Shown in pieces: positions 36,961 to 49,080 of a stretch of 64,000 bases of DNA. The notes beneath the pieces are model-generated. The model was given only the letters and a program-made list of their open reading frames with translations. It did no database searches and was not told the DNA's origin. Position 1 is the first letter of the stretch. Every line of letters begins with the position of its first letter. The DNA comes from Sphagnum magellanicum (taxonomy: Eukaryota; Streptophyta; Sphagnopsida; Sphagnales; Sphagnaceae): assembly GCA_021904315.1 (NCBI GenBank), contig CM038914.1, positions 21,935,065 to 21,999,064 on the forward strand, given 5' to 3'. A program made the position numbers and the translations under genes.

Positions 36961-38655
36961 ACCTACTTATGAAAAATATTGAAGTTCAAATGTTGTTATA
37001 TACATTGACAAAAAAATTCATTGAAGTTCAAATAATCATGTTAAATGCATTTAGTACCATATTGTTTTACAAAGTGATGCGGTGGTTTGATGCCCAAGAC
37101 ATTGGTGTTGAGTTAGAAATATTAAGGTTCAATTCCCCTTACCAACATATATACATTATACATGCATGTAAATGTATAATACTTAGGCGGGTTGTGAATA
37201 GGTAAGTAAGGGGGTATGGCAAGTAGTTAGGTCATGAATGGGTTGGTAGGTAGGTATTTACTATTTATTTATTACATTTTTTTTTAGAATTGATCTTTTT
37301 TAATTAAATGTTTTTGGCTATTCAATTTTTGTTTGATTTGACCAATCAAAAAAACCATCTTTTAATTAGTCAAAAAACCACTAGTCAAGTTAGATGATGT
37401 GTACAAATTGATTTGATTGATATGACCAAATGGTCAAATTAACCAAATGTCAAAATGATTGGTTCTTGGGTTAGTTTTCCGGTGAAATAAATCATGATTT
37501 CTTGTATTGTAAGTCTTTGATGTTCTATTTTGATTTTGTAACTATCAATGGACCCTTCAAACACCAAAGGGGAGTCAATGCTTCATTTGAAATTTTTTTG
37601 ACATTTTTAATTTATTTTATAACCATGATTAGACCTCTCAAAAATGCAAAAGTGGTTTATATTCATTTGGGAGGTCTTGTCAAGGACAAATCAAAAATAA
37701 AATTTGAAGAAAATTTTATAAATTTCAGAAACAAAGAATTCAACAAGGAACAAGAATTAGATGATTTTATTATCTAAACATGGCATAATGCAAACTAAAC
37801 ATGAAATAGACTAAAAGTACAAGAATCACAACTTGCATGCATTTACAAGATCGAAGAATGGTGCCTTCAAAACTTTTACTTATATATTTCATATTAACAA
37901 AATAATCATTACATGCATGGATGTCTAACTATGTTGAACCATAACAACTTTACACATATGATTTGCCAATGGTGTTTAAAGGGAATTCAAAATGTTGAGG
38001 TGTAAGGAATTCAAGAAATGACAAAGGTGAGTGTTGTGGAAAATCAAACTACAATATCAACCTTCCTTCATTCCAATGGACACCATTTCCATTCAAATAT
38101 TCCAAATGAATTAATTCCAATTGGAACTGTTAAGTCCAAATTAGAAGTTCAAGTTTTCCAAATCTTTTAATGTTATATTGATTTGTCACCTACTTAAACA
38201 AGCTTCTAAAAGGCTAACAAAATATTGAATTGATAACAGACCTTTAGACACTTAAAACATTATCACCACTAAATCCCTTGTCCAAATTTAACATGCATTA
38301 ATTCGTTGGAAAGATAACTACAAGGCACACAAGTACACCAAGTTTCAAGTTTTTCATTTCAATAAAAAGCACGATATGCCACGAAACCCAAGAAGGTTGT
38401 ATGAAATTTCTTTGAGATTGAAACCTTCAAGTTCAATATTATATCATTCCTACGATTTAAAAAACATTATCCATCCAACATTATTATCCTTTCATTTTAC
38501 CATCTACTTAATCTACGATCTTTCCTCTTTCTAACAAAGAATATCAAGTGAACAAATTCTTTAAGGTTTATGCTTGAAAATCCCATCCTAAAAGAGTAAA
38601 ATGATCAAAGCCCAAGCCTTTTAAATATATTAGGAAAGGAGGCAAGAAAAGGTTT
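36961..38655. other. Intergenic repeat-derived stretch
   Basis: It holds a short TAGG array (37,195-37,260), TGACCAAATGTCAAA-like motifs in both orientations (37,290-37,480) and further copies of the 78 bp unit (37,515-37,680). The rest is AT-rich with nothing recognised. Confidence 0.5.
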
Positions 38656-38660
38656 TTAAT

Positions 38661-38808
38661 TTGGTGGCCAATGGAAAGTTCCAAGCTTGATGGTCTATGG
38701 AAGGTTCCAAAATTGGTGGCTTTATGCAATGTTCCAGGTTTAGTGGCTTATGGAAGATTCCAAGCTTGGTGGTTTATGAAATGTCCAAGTTTGATGACCT
38801 ATGGAAGG
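38661..38808 (+). repeat. 26 bp tandem repeat, about 5.7 units
   Basis: The unit resembles TTGGTGGCTTATGGAAGGTT followed by CCAAGC, starting at about 38,661, 38,687, 38,713, 38,739, 38,766 and 38,791. Confidence 0.85.
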
Positions 38809-39191
38809 AAAGGGGGATACATCCAATTAATTTTTTTTTCATTTCCATAAAAAATGATTTCACCTTTTCCATTCACCATTGACTCTAGGATTTTTACTTT
38901 ACCTTGATTCGGTTGTCATTTTATACCTGTGTTCTCCATCTTAACAATTTACCTTTCTTCCATTACAATATAAAAATGTGCATCAAATATTGTATTAAAA
39001 CCATCCATCAATTCCCTTCAAGCTCCATATCCTTTATATTTGGTGTCATGATTTTTTTTATACTACATTATGGCAAACAACACCCCCTCTTTAGAAAGAC
39101 GTCAAGTTATAAAAGTAGGAGATGAATGCCATGAATTATCCTTAGCTTTGGCCATGATTCATCGACCTCGTGAAAAATCAAGTGCACATGA

Positions 39192-39758
39192 TGTAATGGG
39201 CATGAAAATAACCAAGTCTATAATATTTTTAAAATTAGAATGACAACAAACACATGCATAGTTTCAAATCTAGATCATGAAACAAGAAAATAATAATAAT
39301 AACACAACATGTGCGAAATAAAAATCCAACAAGACTTTATTGCAATAATGAAACTAAAAAAAATCACAGCTATGAAAAGAAAATGTACCCAAAACTAATG
39401 TTGAACAAATTAAAAGTAATTAAGGGTCCTACATCTATTTAAACCTTCTGGAGTTCTAACTCCAAAAAGCTTATATGGAAATTTCCTTGAATGTGTGGCC
39501 CATGATTGGATTGAAAGTGAACTAAGAGTGAATTTGGAATGAACTAACAATTAATTAAGAGTGAATTAACAATTCATTAAGAATTAACTAAAAGTGAACT
39601 AAGAGTGAATTTGGAATGAACTAACAATTAATTAAGAGTGAATTAACAATTCATTAAGAATTAACTAAAAGTGAACTAAGAATGTGATGCTGACAATGAC
39701 ATTAACAGTGATGTTAGCAATGATGTTGGCAATGATGTTATTAATGACATTCATGACA
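39192..39758 (-). repeat. 3' LTR of the Ty3/gypsy element
   Basis: This LTR is collinear with 46,034-46,516: shared blocks include AACCAAGTCTA, TTTATTGCAA, GGTCCTAC, GTGTGGCCCATGATTG, ACTAAGAATGTGATGCTG and CATTCATGACA. It is longer than its partner because a 77 bp unit (starting GTGAACTAAGAGTGAATTTG, at 39,517 and 39,594) is tandemly repeated. Confidence 0.85.
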
Positions 39759-40559
39759 TCACCTCCCCTTCTTGTAATGTGTTCCACAAGGAGCAGCTAG
39801 GGTTGTTAAAACTGACATGATGTGGCCATTTTACATTAGATGTCACGTCAACATCCATCTAAACTTGTTTGTCACGTCTATCAGGATTTACGTACGAAAA
39901 TTTTTCATTACTCTTGGGTTGCCCTTGTTATGCATGGCACCTAAAACAAATTCGATTGCCATAGGATAAGCAACCAGAAATTTTCAATTGCCAACTTTCG
40001 ATCACCACAATCAACAACCAAAAAAATTTCAATATGGCCAAAAGAGTTTCAGATTCGCACAATTTTTTTTGGTTATATGATCCAGAGTGACCATTGATCC
40101 AATGATGGAAAAACATATTTGGGCATTGTTTGAAAATTTTGGTCATCAACTTGGGTGACCAAAAAAATTTGGTTGTTGATAATGATGACCACATTTTTTT
40201 GGTCTACTTGAAAAAATTCAGGAAAAGCCCAAAAATTTTCAGTTGTTTGATCAAAAGTGATCTTTGACATAACCACACAATTTTTTTGTCATTGTCCAAA
40301 TATTTTAGGCAATGTTTGAAATTTTTGATTATTGACGACTAAATTTGGAAAAGATAGGGCATGTAATATGTTTTCAAAAAACTTTAATTTCATCCATTTT
40401 GTGTCTTTACATGGTCAAATAGGACTATGTAAAGGAGTACAAAAAAGGTGACAATATTTTTGTACTCCTTAAAGAATTTGGACTTCAATTGGACAACTTA
40501 GAGTTACATATCTCTTCCACTTCATACTTTTGTTCACCATTGATTTCTATTGGTGACGG

Positions 40560-40992
40560 TGGTTTTGAAACCCATGTTGGGATGGTGGATGCATGATAGG
40601 GTTCCAACAAGGAAACCTAGAACACTATATGGATTTTCATGGAGTCTAGAAGCTTGAGTTGGAAGGCCGTAATGTTGACTTGTTTCGTGATGGTGAGGAA
40701 GGCCATGATATACCTTCTAGAAAATGGGTAGGACCTTTAATGACCTTTAGTTTGTTCAACATTAGTTTTGGATACATTTTTTTGTCACGTCTTTATTTTG
40801 TTCTTGTTTCATTCTTGTAATAAAACATTGTTGGATTATTGTTTCGCACATGTCATGTTTTTGCTCTTGTTTTTCTTGTTTCGCAATCTCGATTTGGAAT
40901 TAGGCATGCCCATGGTCATGTTTTGGTTTAATAAACCTTATAGGCTTGGTTGTTTTATGCTCGTTACAAGGCGTAATCCATGATTTGCAAAG
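40560..40992 (+). mobile_element. Inverted LTR-related fragment inside the Ty3/gypsy element
   Basis: From about 40,728 to 40,992 the plus strand matches the part of the flanking LTRs downstream of their TATA-like box, but in the opposite orientation (shared AGGACCTTTAAT, ATAAAACATTG..GGATT, GGAATTAGGCATG). The preceding 150 bp may be internal sequence of the same related copy. It looks like a fragment of a second family member inserted or rearranged in reverse. Confidence 0.65.
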
Positions 40993-43900
40993 AAAAGAAT
41001 TTATTGTGTTGATGGAAGCACCATATTATTGTACATGAATTCCAACATGGACAAGAAGTTTGACCAATTATCTTGATGATGATTGGTTGTGCATCACAAA
41101 TATTGTTCTAGGACTTGATTGACCCATTCTATTTACTCATTCGTTTAGGGGTGGAAGACTAATGATAACTTCACCTTCACACTTAATAGTTCAAAAAAAC
41201 CACTTCCAAAACTTGGATGCAAATTGGGGTTCACAATCAAAATAATATCCTAAGGAAAACCATGATATCGAAAAACATGATTAAGAAATAACTTGGTTAT
41301 TTTTTCACTAGTTATTATTTTATTGCAAAAAATGAAATGAAACAATTTTGTCAAGTGATCCACCACCACCAAAATGGAATTGAATGAATTAAAAGGTGGG
41401 AGATCCATGATGAAATCCATGGAGATGGAAGAGCATAATAATGGAAAGATAAACAACGATTAAAGGAGCGCATGTGGCCAATGGTGAAGATTTTTTACAC
41501 TTGCACAAACATCACATGATCCAACAAACTCCTTCACATACTTCTACATTTATGGCCATTTTTAATCATGAGACAATAATTCCATGATCTTGTTAAACCT
41601 AAAATGATCCACAGCCAAAGTGTCATGTTCAATTTGAAAAACTCAAAACCGAGCAAGACCACTAAGTATGTACAAAAGCCCATTGCAATATAACAAACTG
41701 TCACAAAAATCAAAATTTGTCATAGTGACTTAAAGTTAGATTTGGATTCTTCAATTAATTTCAAACAACATTAGCAAAAGGATTTTCCAATAGCTTTTCA
41801 CAAATGGAAACAAGAAGTGATTTGTCATCAAAAGTCAAAATAAATGCTTGAAGTTAAAGGTGTTTGGACTTGAGGATAACATCACATTGTTGATCATAGG
41901 TTATATTTCTCTTTTTAAGCACAAGGTATGAATAACATGATAATGCATCTAGTTTCCTTTACTGACACCCGAGATGGTGGTGATGACAAACTGAAAACAA
42001 GACAAAGATAATGCCCAATGAACTTGGCATCGATTCATAATTCAAGCAAACATGAAATATTAAAGGTTCTTATGATCTGAATACACAATGATCTCATGTT
42101 GAGTTTTTTCGAATAAATGACACCACTCTTCAAAATCATCCATGATGGCTAATTTTTTTTTGTCATGAATCTTATAGTTGAATTCAATAGGAGCAAACTT
42201 ATGAGAGTGAAAGCCGATAGGATGAAGAAGATTGTCTTTTTCGAATTGCGAAAGTACGGTGTTTAATACAAAGTTAGAAGTATCCATTTCCAAAATTAAT
42301 GGTTTGGAAAAATCTGCATGAATCAAAAGTGGGGCAATTATGAAAGAGGCCATCAAAGATCAAAAGGCATTGTCAGCTTCAACTCCTTAAGAGAAAGGTT
42401 GATCTTTCCAAATCAGATGAATAAGAAGGGCCACTATTGTAGAATAATGGGCAATGAAATGTTGATAGAAATTGGCAAATTTAAAAAACATTAAACATTG
42501 TAAACAAAAGTTGGGGTAGCCCAATCATTAATGATTTGAACCTTGTGGAAATCCATGCGAATGCCATTTCTAGAGATGATGTAACCCAAAAATTCTATTT
42601 CAAATTGATGAAATTCACATCTTTTCAGTTTGGCCTAAAGTCCAACTTTTCATAACTTCTCCGAGATAAGACATACACGGCGTTCATGGTCCTCCATGTT
42701 CATCAAAAAAATAAACACGTCATTGATGTAACAAACCACAAAATCATCCAAGTACTCACGAAAAACATCGTTCATTAAATGTTGAAATATAACAGGTGCA
42801 TTGGTAAGGCGAAAAGGCATCACAACGTATTCAAATGGCCATAACATGTTTTGAACATCATCTTCCATTCATCACCTTTTTCAATATGCACTAAGTTGTA
42901 TGTTTCATGTAAATCAATCTTGGTGTACATTTTAGCATGATTTAACTAGTCCAACAATTTTGAGATTAAAGGCAAAGGGTATTGATCCTTGATGGTGAGC
43001 CAATTCAATCCATAAAAATTAACACACAATCGCAAGGAGCCATCATTTTTCTTGACAAAAAGGATAAGGGCATAAGTTGGAAATTTGGAATGCCGAATGA
43101 ACCCCATTTTAAGATCTTCATCAATGTATTCACGAAGAGCTACAAGTAGATGGGTTTGAATGGAGGTTGTGTTCCCTCCTCAATATTAATGGTGCAATCA
43201 TATGGACAATGTTATGGCTGGGTGTCAACATTCTTCTTTTCAAACATGTCTTTGAATTCCTTATAATAGGAAGGAATCTCATGATGAGGCAATTCAACAC
43301 CTTCCATGGGAAAAACATAGACCAGGAATGCATCTCCTTTTTTGGCAACATGCATCAAGCCTTGGCTCCTATAAACATTGACTTGCAACAATTGGATTTT
43401 CGCATACCACATATGTTTTTTCTTTATTGAAGGTCCTACATGCATATGTCCTCATATTTCTTTTCAACCGCATGACATGTGCGATCATGAACTCCACCAA
43501 ACATGTTTTTGATGAACGTTTCACATTCAAAAGCTTCATGTTTTGATTTTTCAAAATGAAAACTCCATGTATGCCAATCCATTTATGGATTATGTAAAGC
43601 AAACCAAGACAACCCAATGATGAAATGATTTTTCGGAAATGAAATGACATTGAAAATGACCTTGCTAGTGTGAAAACCAATGGCAACATCTAATGCCTTG
43701 GTTTCATGTGTGACCGATCTTGATGAAAAACTGTCAATGACCTCAACTAGCACTCATGTGTTCTTCTTTACCAAGACCAACTTGTATTGTTGTACCAACT
43801 TTTAATCAATGAAATACATTGATGCACTAGAATCAATATTGGCTTGGGCCTCCATTGTCACAAATTTATTACATTTGATCGTGATTGGTACCAAAAATGT

Positions 43901-44814
43901 GGTGATGGATTTGAAGATAACCTAGGACCATCTACATTACATGATGCATCAAAATACAACCTCGTGGTCCTTACGAAGACTCAACATGCTTATTTTTTAA
44001 TTTTTTTATTAAGGGTTGATAATAAAGGTGACACATGCTTCATGTTGACCATGCTTCTTCAAATATTCATAATCAACATGTCCTAGTTATTCACAATACA
44101 AACAAAGATTGTTTATATGTTGATGTTGATTTTCTTGCTCTATGGAAGGTTTGAATTGTGTTTTATTAATCTGCATGGGTCATCAATTGGTAAAGTTGCC
44201 AAAGGTTAAGGTGGCATGATAGGTGCAAAATTTTGTTGTGTTATGGGTGTTGATTCCCAATGCCTTTCTTGTCAATGTTTGAAAAGTATATTGTCATAGT
44301 GAACAACTTGTGCAATGGCTTAACTTAAGGTTAAAGGGTTTGGCGTGGTGAATAACAAATCTTTCACATCACTGTGTAGCCCAAATTGAAATGGCTTATG
44401 AGTGTCGTTTCATCCCATGAAATGTCAAAAACCAGTTGTTTAAAATTTGATACATACACTATTGCCAAACATGATCCTTGGGAAATATATTGTAGTTTGG
44501 TGGTGAACATGTGTTCCTTATTTGAGTCTCCAAACATGGCATTAAAATCCTCAAAGAATGTTTCAAAATCATTGAGTAAGGGTGATCGGCCTTCCAACAA
44601 AGGTGTAAACCAAGCAAGGGTAGTGCTTAACCAAAGCTCGTGCCGAGGAATCCAACTTCGGTTAAGTTGGTTGGATACCAATGAGGATGAAGTTAGAAGA
44701 CTAGGTGCACTTGGTTGACAAAACTTCGAAACTTTGACCATGAGCCATCAAACTTGTTAAACAAATTGATTCACAACTCCTTTTTGTTACAGACCTAACC
44801 CTAACCAAATTCGT

Positions 44815-45800
44815 GGGTGTAAGTGTCAATAGTTGTATATACAATGTGTAGATTCAATGTAAGTGTAAATCGTGTAAATCACTTACACTTACACGTCTAA
44901 ATTTTTTTCACTTACACTTATCCTGTTGCAGTGCATATTTATATTTTTACACTTACACTTACACAAGGCTAGTGTAAATATTTGTCAAATACACTTACAT
45001 GGTCTTGTGTAAATGTTTTGGGGCATGTAAGTGTAAATATTAAAATTATTTGTAAAGTCACCTTGCCTTTGGGCATCCTTTTAGCCCAAACCCTTCTTTT
45101 AAAGGTATCCATAAAATAATGAAACTTTATGAAATATGGGAATGAAATGTTAAAAATCAACATTTAATGCACAAGGTTTAAGACCAATTATAAAAGCTTT
45201 GCAAGTAGGAGTAGTGAAAATATATGCAATAACAGTGGAGGTGCTAAATAAAAAGGAAAGACAAACCTAAAACTCAATTCACCACAGAAACTAAGGTCCC
45301 CCGACCCTTGAATGCTAATGTTTTTTATTTTTTTGAACCTCACCCTATTTATGATAAACTCAAGGTTCTAGTGTTTTTTTCTTTACTTCAAAGATAATTT
45401 TATTATATATCTTCAATAACTAGACCTTCTTACAAAGTCATATGATTAATTGTGGGTGTAAATTTTGATATATATTTTTTTGTGATGTGCCATTTGGTTG
45501 GCTTATTTTCAAAAACATCATGAAATCTCCCATCCTCAAGTAGAAATCACATTTTTGACATTGTTATATACTTACATTGTTTTATGTAACCATGTAAAAT
45601 TTCATATAAATATAAATATATATTTACATTTAAATGGTTTTATTGGACCATGTAACCTATATAAATATATTAAATTTTACACTTACACTAATAAAAATGT
45701 AAGTGACTATTATATGTTTACAATTGCACAAAATGTAAATAAATTTCATTATGGGATTTACATTTACACAGAATGTAAGTCCCAAACCATTTACACGCAA
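44815..45800. repeat. ACTTACAC/GTGTAAGT-rich palindromic block within the element leader
   Basis: The hexamer-like motifs TTACAC, ACTTACA and their complements GTGTAA and TGTAAGT occur many times in both orientations near both ends (about 44,815-45,035 and 45,560-45,800), with an ordinary AT-rich middle. Subterminal repeats in both orientations are typical of DNA transposons, so this may be a nested non-autonomous element. The candidate ends are GTGTAAGTG and CATTTACAC, and superfamily and exact borders are unknown. Confidence 0.5.
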
Positions 45801-46033
45801 AACATTGGTTGGGTCATGGAAACACATCCCAAAGATGTCAAAATTTGATTGCTTTGGAGATGAACAACGAATCCATGAAGTGCTTGATTTTTTTATTGTA
45901 GATTTTAAAAGACAATAAGGACTTCATCCATGGATATTGAAAATTCTTCCCTAGATGTAGGCATGATTTTTAAAAACAAAGGATAATAATAACAAAGACA
46001 ACAAAAATAGGCTTGATGGGAGTCTATTCAAAC

Positions 46034-46516
46034 TATAATGGACATAAAAACAACCAAGTCTACATGATTTCCTAAACAAAAAAAAAAAAAAGGCATGTTT
46101 AATTCCAAATCCAAATCATAAAACATTAGAAACAATAACAATAACATGAAATGTGTGAAACAATGAATCCAATAAGATTTTATTGCAAGAACAAAACAAA
46201 AGCAAAACAAAGTTTTGACCAAAAAAATACCCAAAATTGGTGTTAAACATACTAAAGGTAATTGAAGGTCCTACTTTTATTTATACCCCTTGGGGTCCTA
46301 ACTCAAAGAAGCCCCCATGGAAGCTTCTTTGAGTGTGTGGCCCATGATTGAACTGAAAGGGAATTAGGAATGAACTAAAAATGAGTTAACAATTAATTAA
46401 GAAAGAACTAAACTAACAATTAACTAAAAGTGAATTGAATATAAACTAAGAATGTGATGCTGGTGATGATGTTGGCAATGATGTTGACAATGATGTTGGT
46501 GATGCCATTCATGACA
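46034..46516 (-). repeat. 5' LTR of the Ty3/gypsy element
   Basis: This is the partner of 39,192-39,758 in direct orientation. On the minus strand it begins TGTCATGAATGGC and carries a TATA-like GTATAAATAAAAG upstream of GTAGGACCTTC. A canonical tRNA-Met primer site is not evident next to its 3' end. Confidence 0.8.
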
Positions 46517-47620
46517 TATAATTTTGTTGTGCACCCTCACTTGGAACCCATGTTGCCATGTTTGGAACTCGAACGTCCTCAAGCTTGGTACCATCGATTG
46601 GGCCTTCATGTTCATTCTTTAGTGATATTGTTTAAAGTCAAGATGACTATGAATGATGATCTTGGAATATTTGACGAAGGCATTTATGAAGGTGATGAAG
46701 TTGTAATTTTGGCATGGTTTTCAATTCTAGGCATTGGTCATTATTGTTAGTTATGTGGTTCTATTATTCAATTGCCCTCCAATTGCAGGGCCAAACATCT
46801 TGTTTGGCCATCTAACACATGCTTGAATTCTTGTTGTTATAAAATTTCCTTGTAACATAATTTAGGATTCAACATGTACTTGTAGTCCTTAGGCTTATCC
46901 ATGAACTAAAGAAATATTTTGTTTATCACAAAATCCATGTTACAATTGTCACCATATCAGACTGCTTATTATATTTGTTATTTCGTCCAAAATTAATCCT
47001 ACATGTTTACAATGTTCAAAAATCATTCTTGTCTGTTTTTGCTAGACAACCTATATTGCCATACCCCTAAAAGCTTCAAGAAATTTAGATTATCCTTGTT
47101 TAAGTTCTATTGTATGGTGACATTCTTCAAACATTGTAACAAGTTTAACATTTTTTCAAATATAAATTATATTATTTGATTTCAATCCCAACACCTCTAG
47201 ACACCTTACATGTCTAATCATATGTAGTTTAAGTTCTAAAGAAGTATAATAGATTTTTGTCAAAGAAAAAAACCAACCCCCACATTAATTTATCTAATGA
47301 ATCCTTAGACAAATTTTCCCTTCTAACTAGTGAATGATTTACTACTCATTTTAGTTTGAAATCCTTGAATGTCCATGACAACCCTTTCAAAATGCTTACA
47401 AATTCAATACAATTCCCAATTAATTGAGACTAATGTAGATGGATGTGTAAATACGGTTCACACTTACCTATTATAAACTTTCAAGCATGTATATAGGTTG
47501 TAAGTATTAGGAATTGAACCTTTCATCTCCCCAATGATAATCCAAATCTTTATCAATATACTAGACTGTCCAAAATTAACAAAATTTGTCAAGTTTTTTT
47601 ACTTCACTTGTTTATTTCAC
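46517..47620. other. Intergenic AT-rich stretch
   Basis: No gene or repeat is recognised beyond short simple sequences. Confidence 0.4.
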
Positions 47621-47624
47621 ATGA

Positions 47625-49080
47625 TTAATTATGTAAGTTAGTAAGAAAGTTAGGTAATTAATAGGTCGGTTGCGCAATGATTGGTACATAAAAGGGGTAG
47701 GTAAGTAGGTAGGTTGTAGGAATAAGAGGTAGCTAGGTGGGAAAATCTAGGTAGGTACGCAATACGAGGCACATAAGTAAATGGATAGGTAGGTAGGTAG
47801 GTATGTAGGATGGTATGTGGGAAGTAAACATATGTAATTATGTAGGTAAATAAATTGTTAGGTAGGCAAGGAGGTTGTAGGAGGTAGGTAGTTAGGTTTG
47901 TAAAACGGTAGGTGGGAAGTAGGACGTAAGTAGTTGGTAGGTAGATTTGTAAAAGGGTGAATGCACACTAAGGTGAACTAAAAATGGCACATGTGGAGTC
48001 CACAAATTTATTCTTTCAAAAATTTTAATTCAAATGTTTAGTCTTTTGGGAATGTAAAATTATTCATTTGAAAGCAAGAGGCAAATGGAATACCTAGACT
48101 TTAAACTTACAAGTTTATAAATTGAAAAACATGTTCAATTTGATTAGCTAGGATTGGCACATATTATGCAAGGTAATAATGTCATTTATTACAAAAAAAA
48201 ATCATTTTTTTCAGTTTAGTAAATCATGGATTTTATAAACTATTGATTATTTTATGGAGAGCTGATAAATTAAAATATTAAATTTGCTTGTAAGCCTTTA
48301 TTTTGCCATTACAATAACTTGACAATCATATTAAGGGGAAAAATTTACATTTCACACATGTTTATTATATAATAATAGTCCATAAATTTTCTTATGGACT
48401 ATGACAAAAATGTTAGATCATTTTAAAAGTCCACCTTGTAATGAAATGATAAACATTTTATTTTCAAATTTTTAATTTGATTTTACAAGTGTTATAAATT
48501 AGTTAGATGAATCCATTCTATAATTTTCAATCATATTCCAACACATATTGTACCAAACTTAAAGGTACCCCCCAAAAACTGCCCTTGTGACACCAAAAAA
48601 TGGATTGTCTAATGTGCAACTACCCATAATGGTATGTGAGAAGGAAATAGGTAGGTTTGTAGGATTGTAGGAGGGAATAATGAAATAGGTAGTTAGGTAG
48701 GCAACTAAGTAGGTAGGTCATAGGAGGTAAATAGGTAGGTAGGTAAGTTGTAGGAGGTAGGTATATGAAATAGGTAAATAGGTTAGGATGGTAGGTGGGA
48801 AGTAAGAGGTAGGTAGATGGGTAGGTAAGTAAGTTAGTATGTAAGTAGGCTTAGGTTACTGCCTAGCTTAATTTGTAACTTACATTGTTTATTATGTAAC
48901 ATAGGATGACCCATTTGATTAAAACACTATTGTCCATCTTGATTAAGGATGTTGTTTTGCTTTGTTCAACTTGACCAAATGTCCTAATTAATTGAAATTC
49001 ATTGGCCATTTTGATCAAGGTGGTAATTTTTTTGTTCAAGTTGATTAGATGTACAATTTGGTACATAGTCAAATAAGTCA
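47625..49080 (+). repeat. Two (TAGG)n arrays with TTGACCAAA-type flanks
   Basis: Degenerate TAGGTAGG arrays occupy about 47,625-47,960 and 48,640-48,855. Just beyond the second, two about 74 bp units (48,936 and 49,010) share CCAT.TTGAT.AAGG..GT and TTGTTCAA.TTGA.-like parts. The association of tetranucleotide arrays with such motifs repeats that at 36,400-37,480. Confidence 0.7.

Larger units (their letters stand above)
39192..46516 (-). mobile_element. Old, broken Ty3/gypsy LTR retrotransposon
   Basis: The element is on the minus strand and its two LTRs lie at 46,516-46,034 and 39,758-39,192. The LTRs start TGTCATGAATG. The internal order is gag (about 44,741-44,080, with SPLLNDFETFFEDF and FGDSNKEH typical of the Ty3 gag domain), protease region (about 43,900-43,690), reverse transcriptase (about 43,445-42,600, with YLDDFVV and [10 protein letters not shown]), RNase H (about 42,356-42,060) and integrase (around 41,900-41,250, with SMDFIMDLPP and DHLTKL). 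A purine-rich tract abuts the 39 kb LTR, as expected at the 3' LTR of a minus-strand copy. The coding parts are interrupted many times and no frame is intact, so this is a fossil. The two LTRs are clearly diverged and no target duplication was found, so the insertion is old. The interior also holds an inverted LTR fragment and a non-retroviral block, listed separately. Confidence 0.85.
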
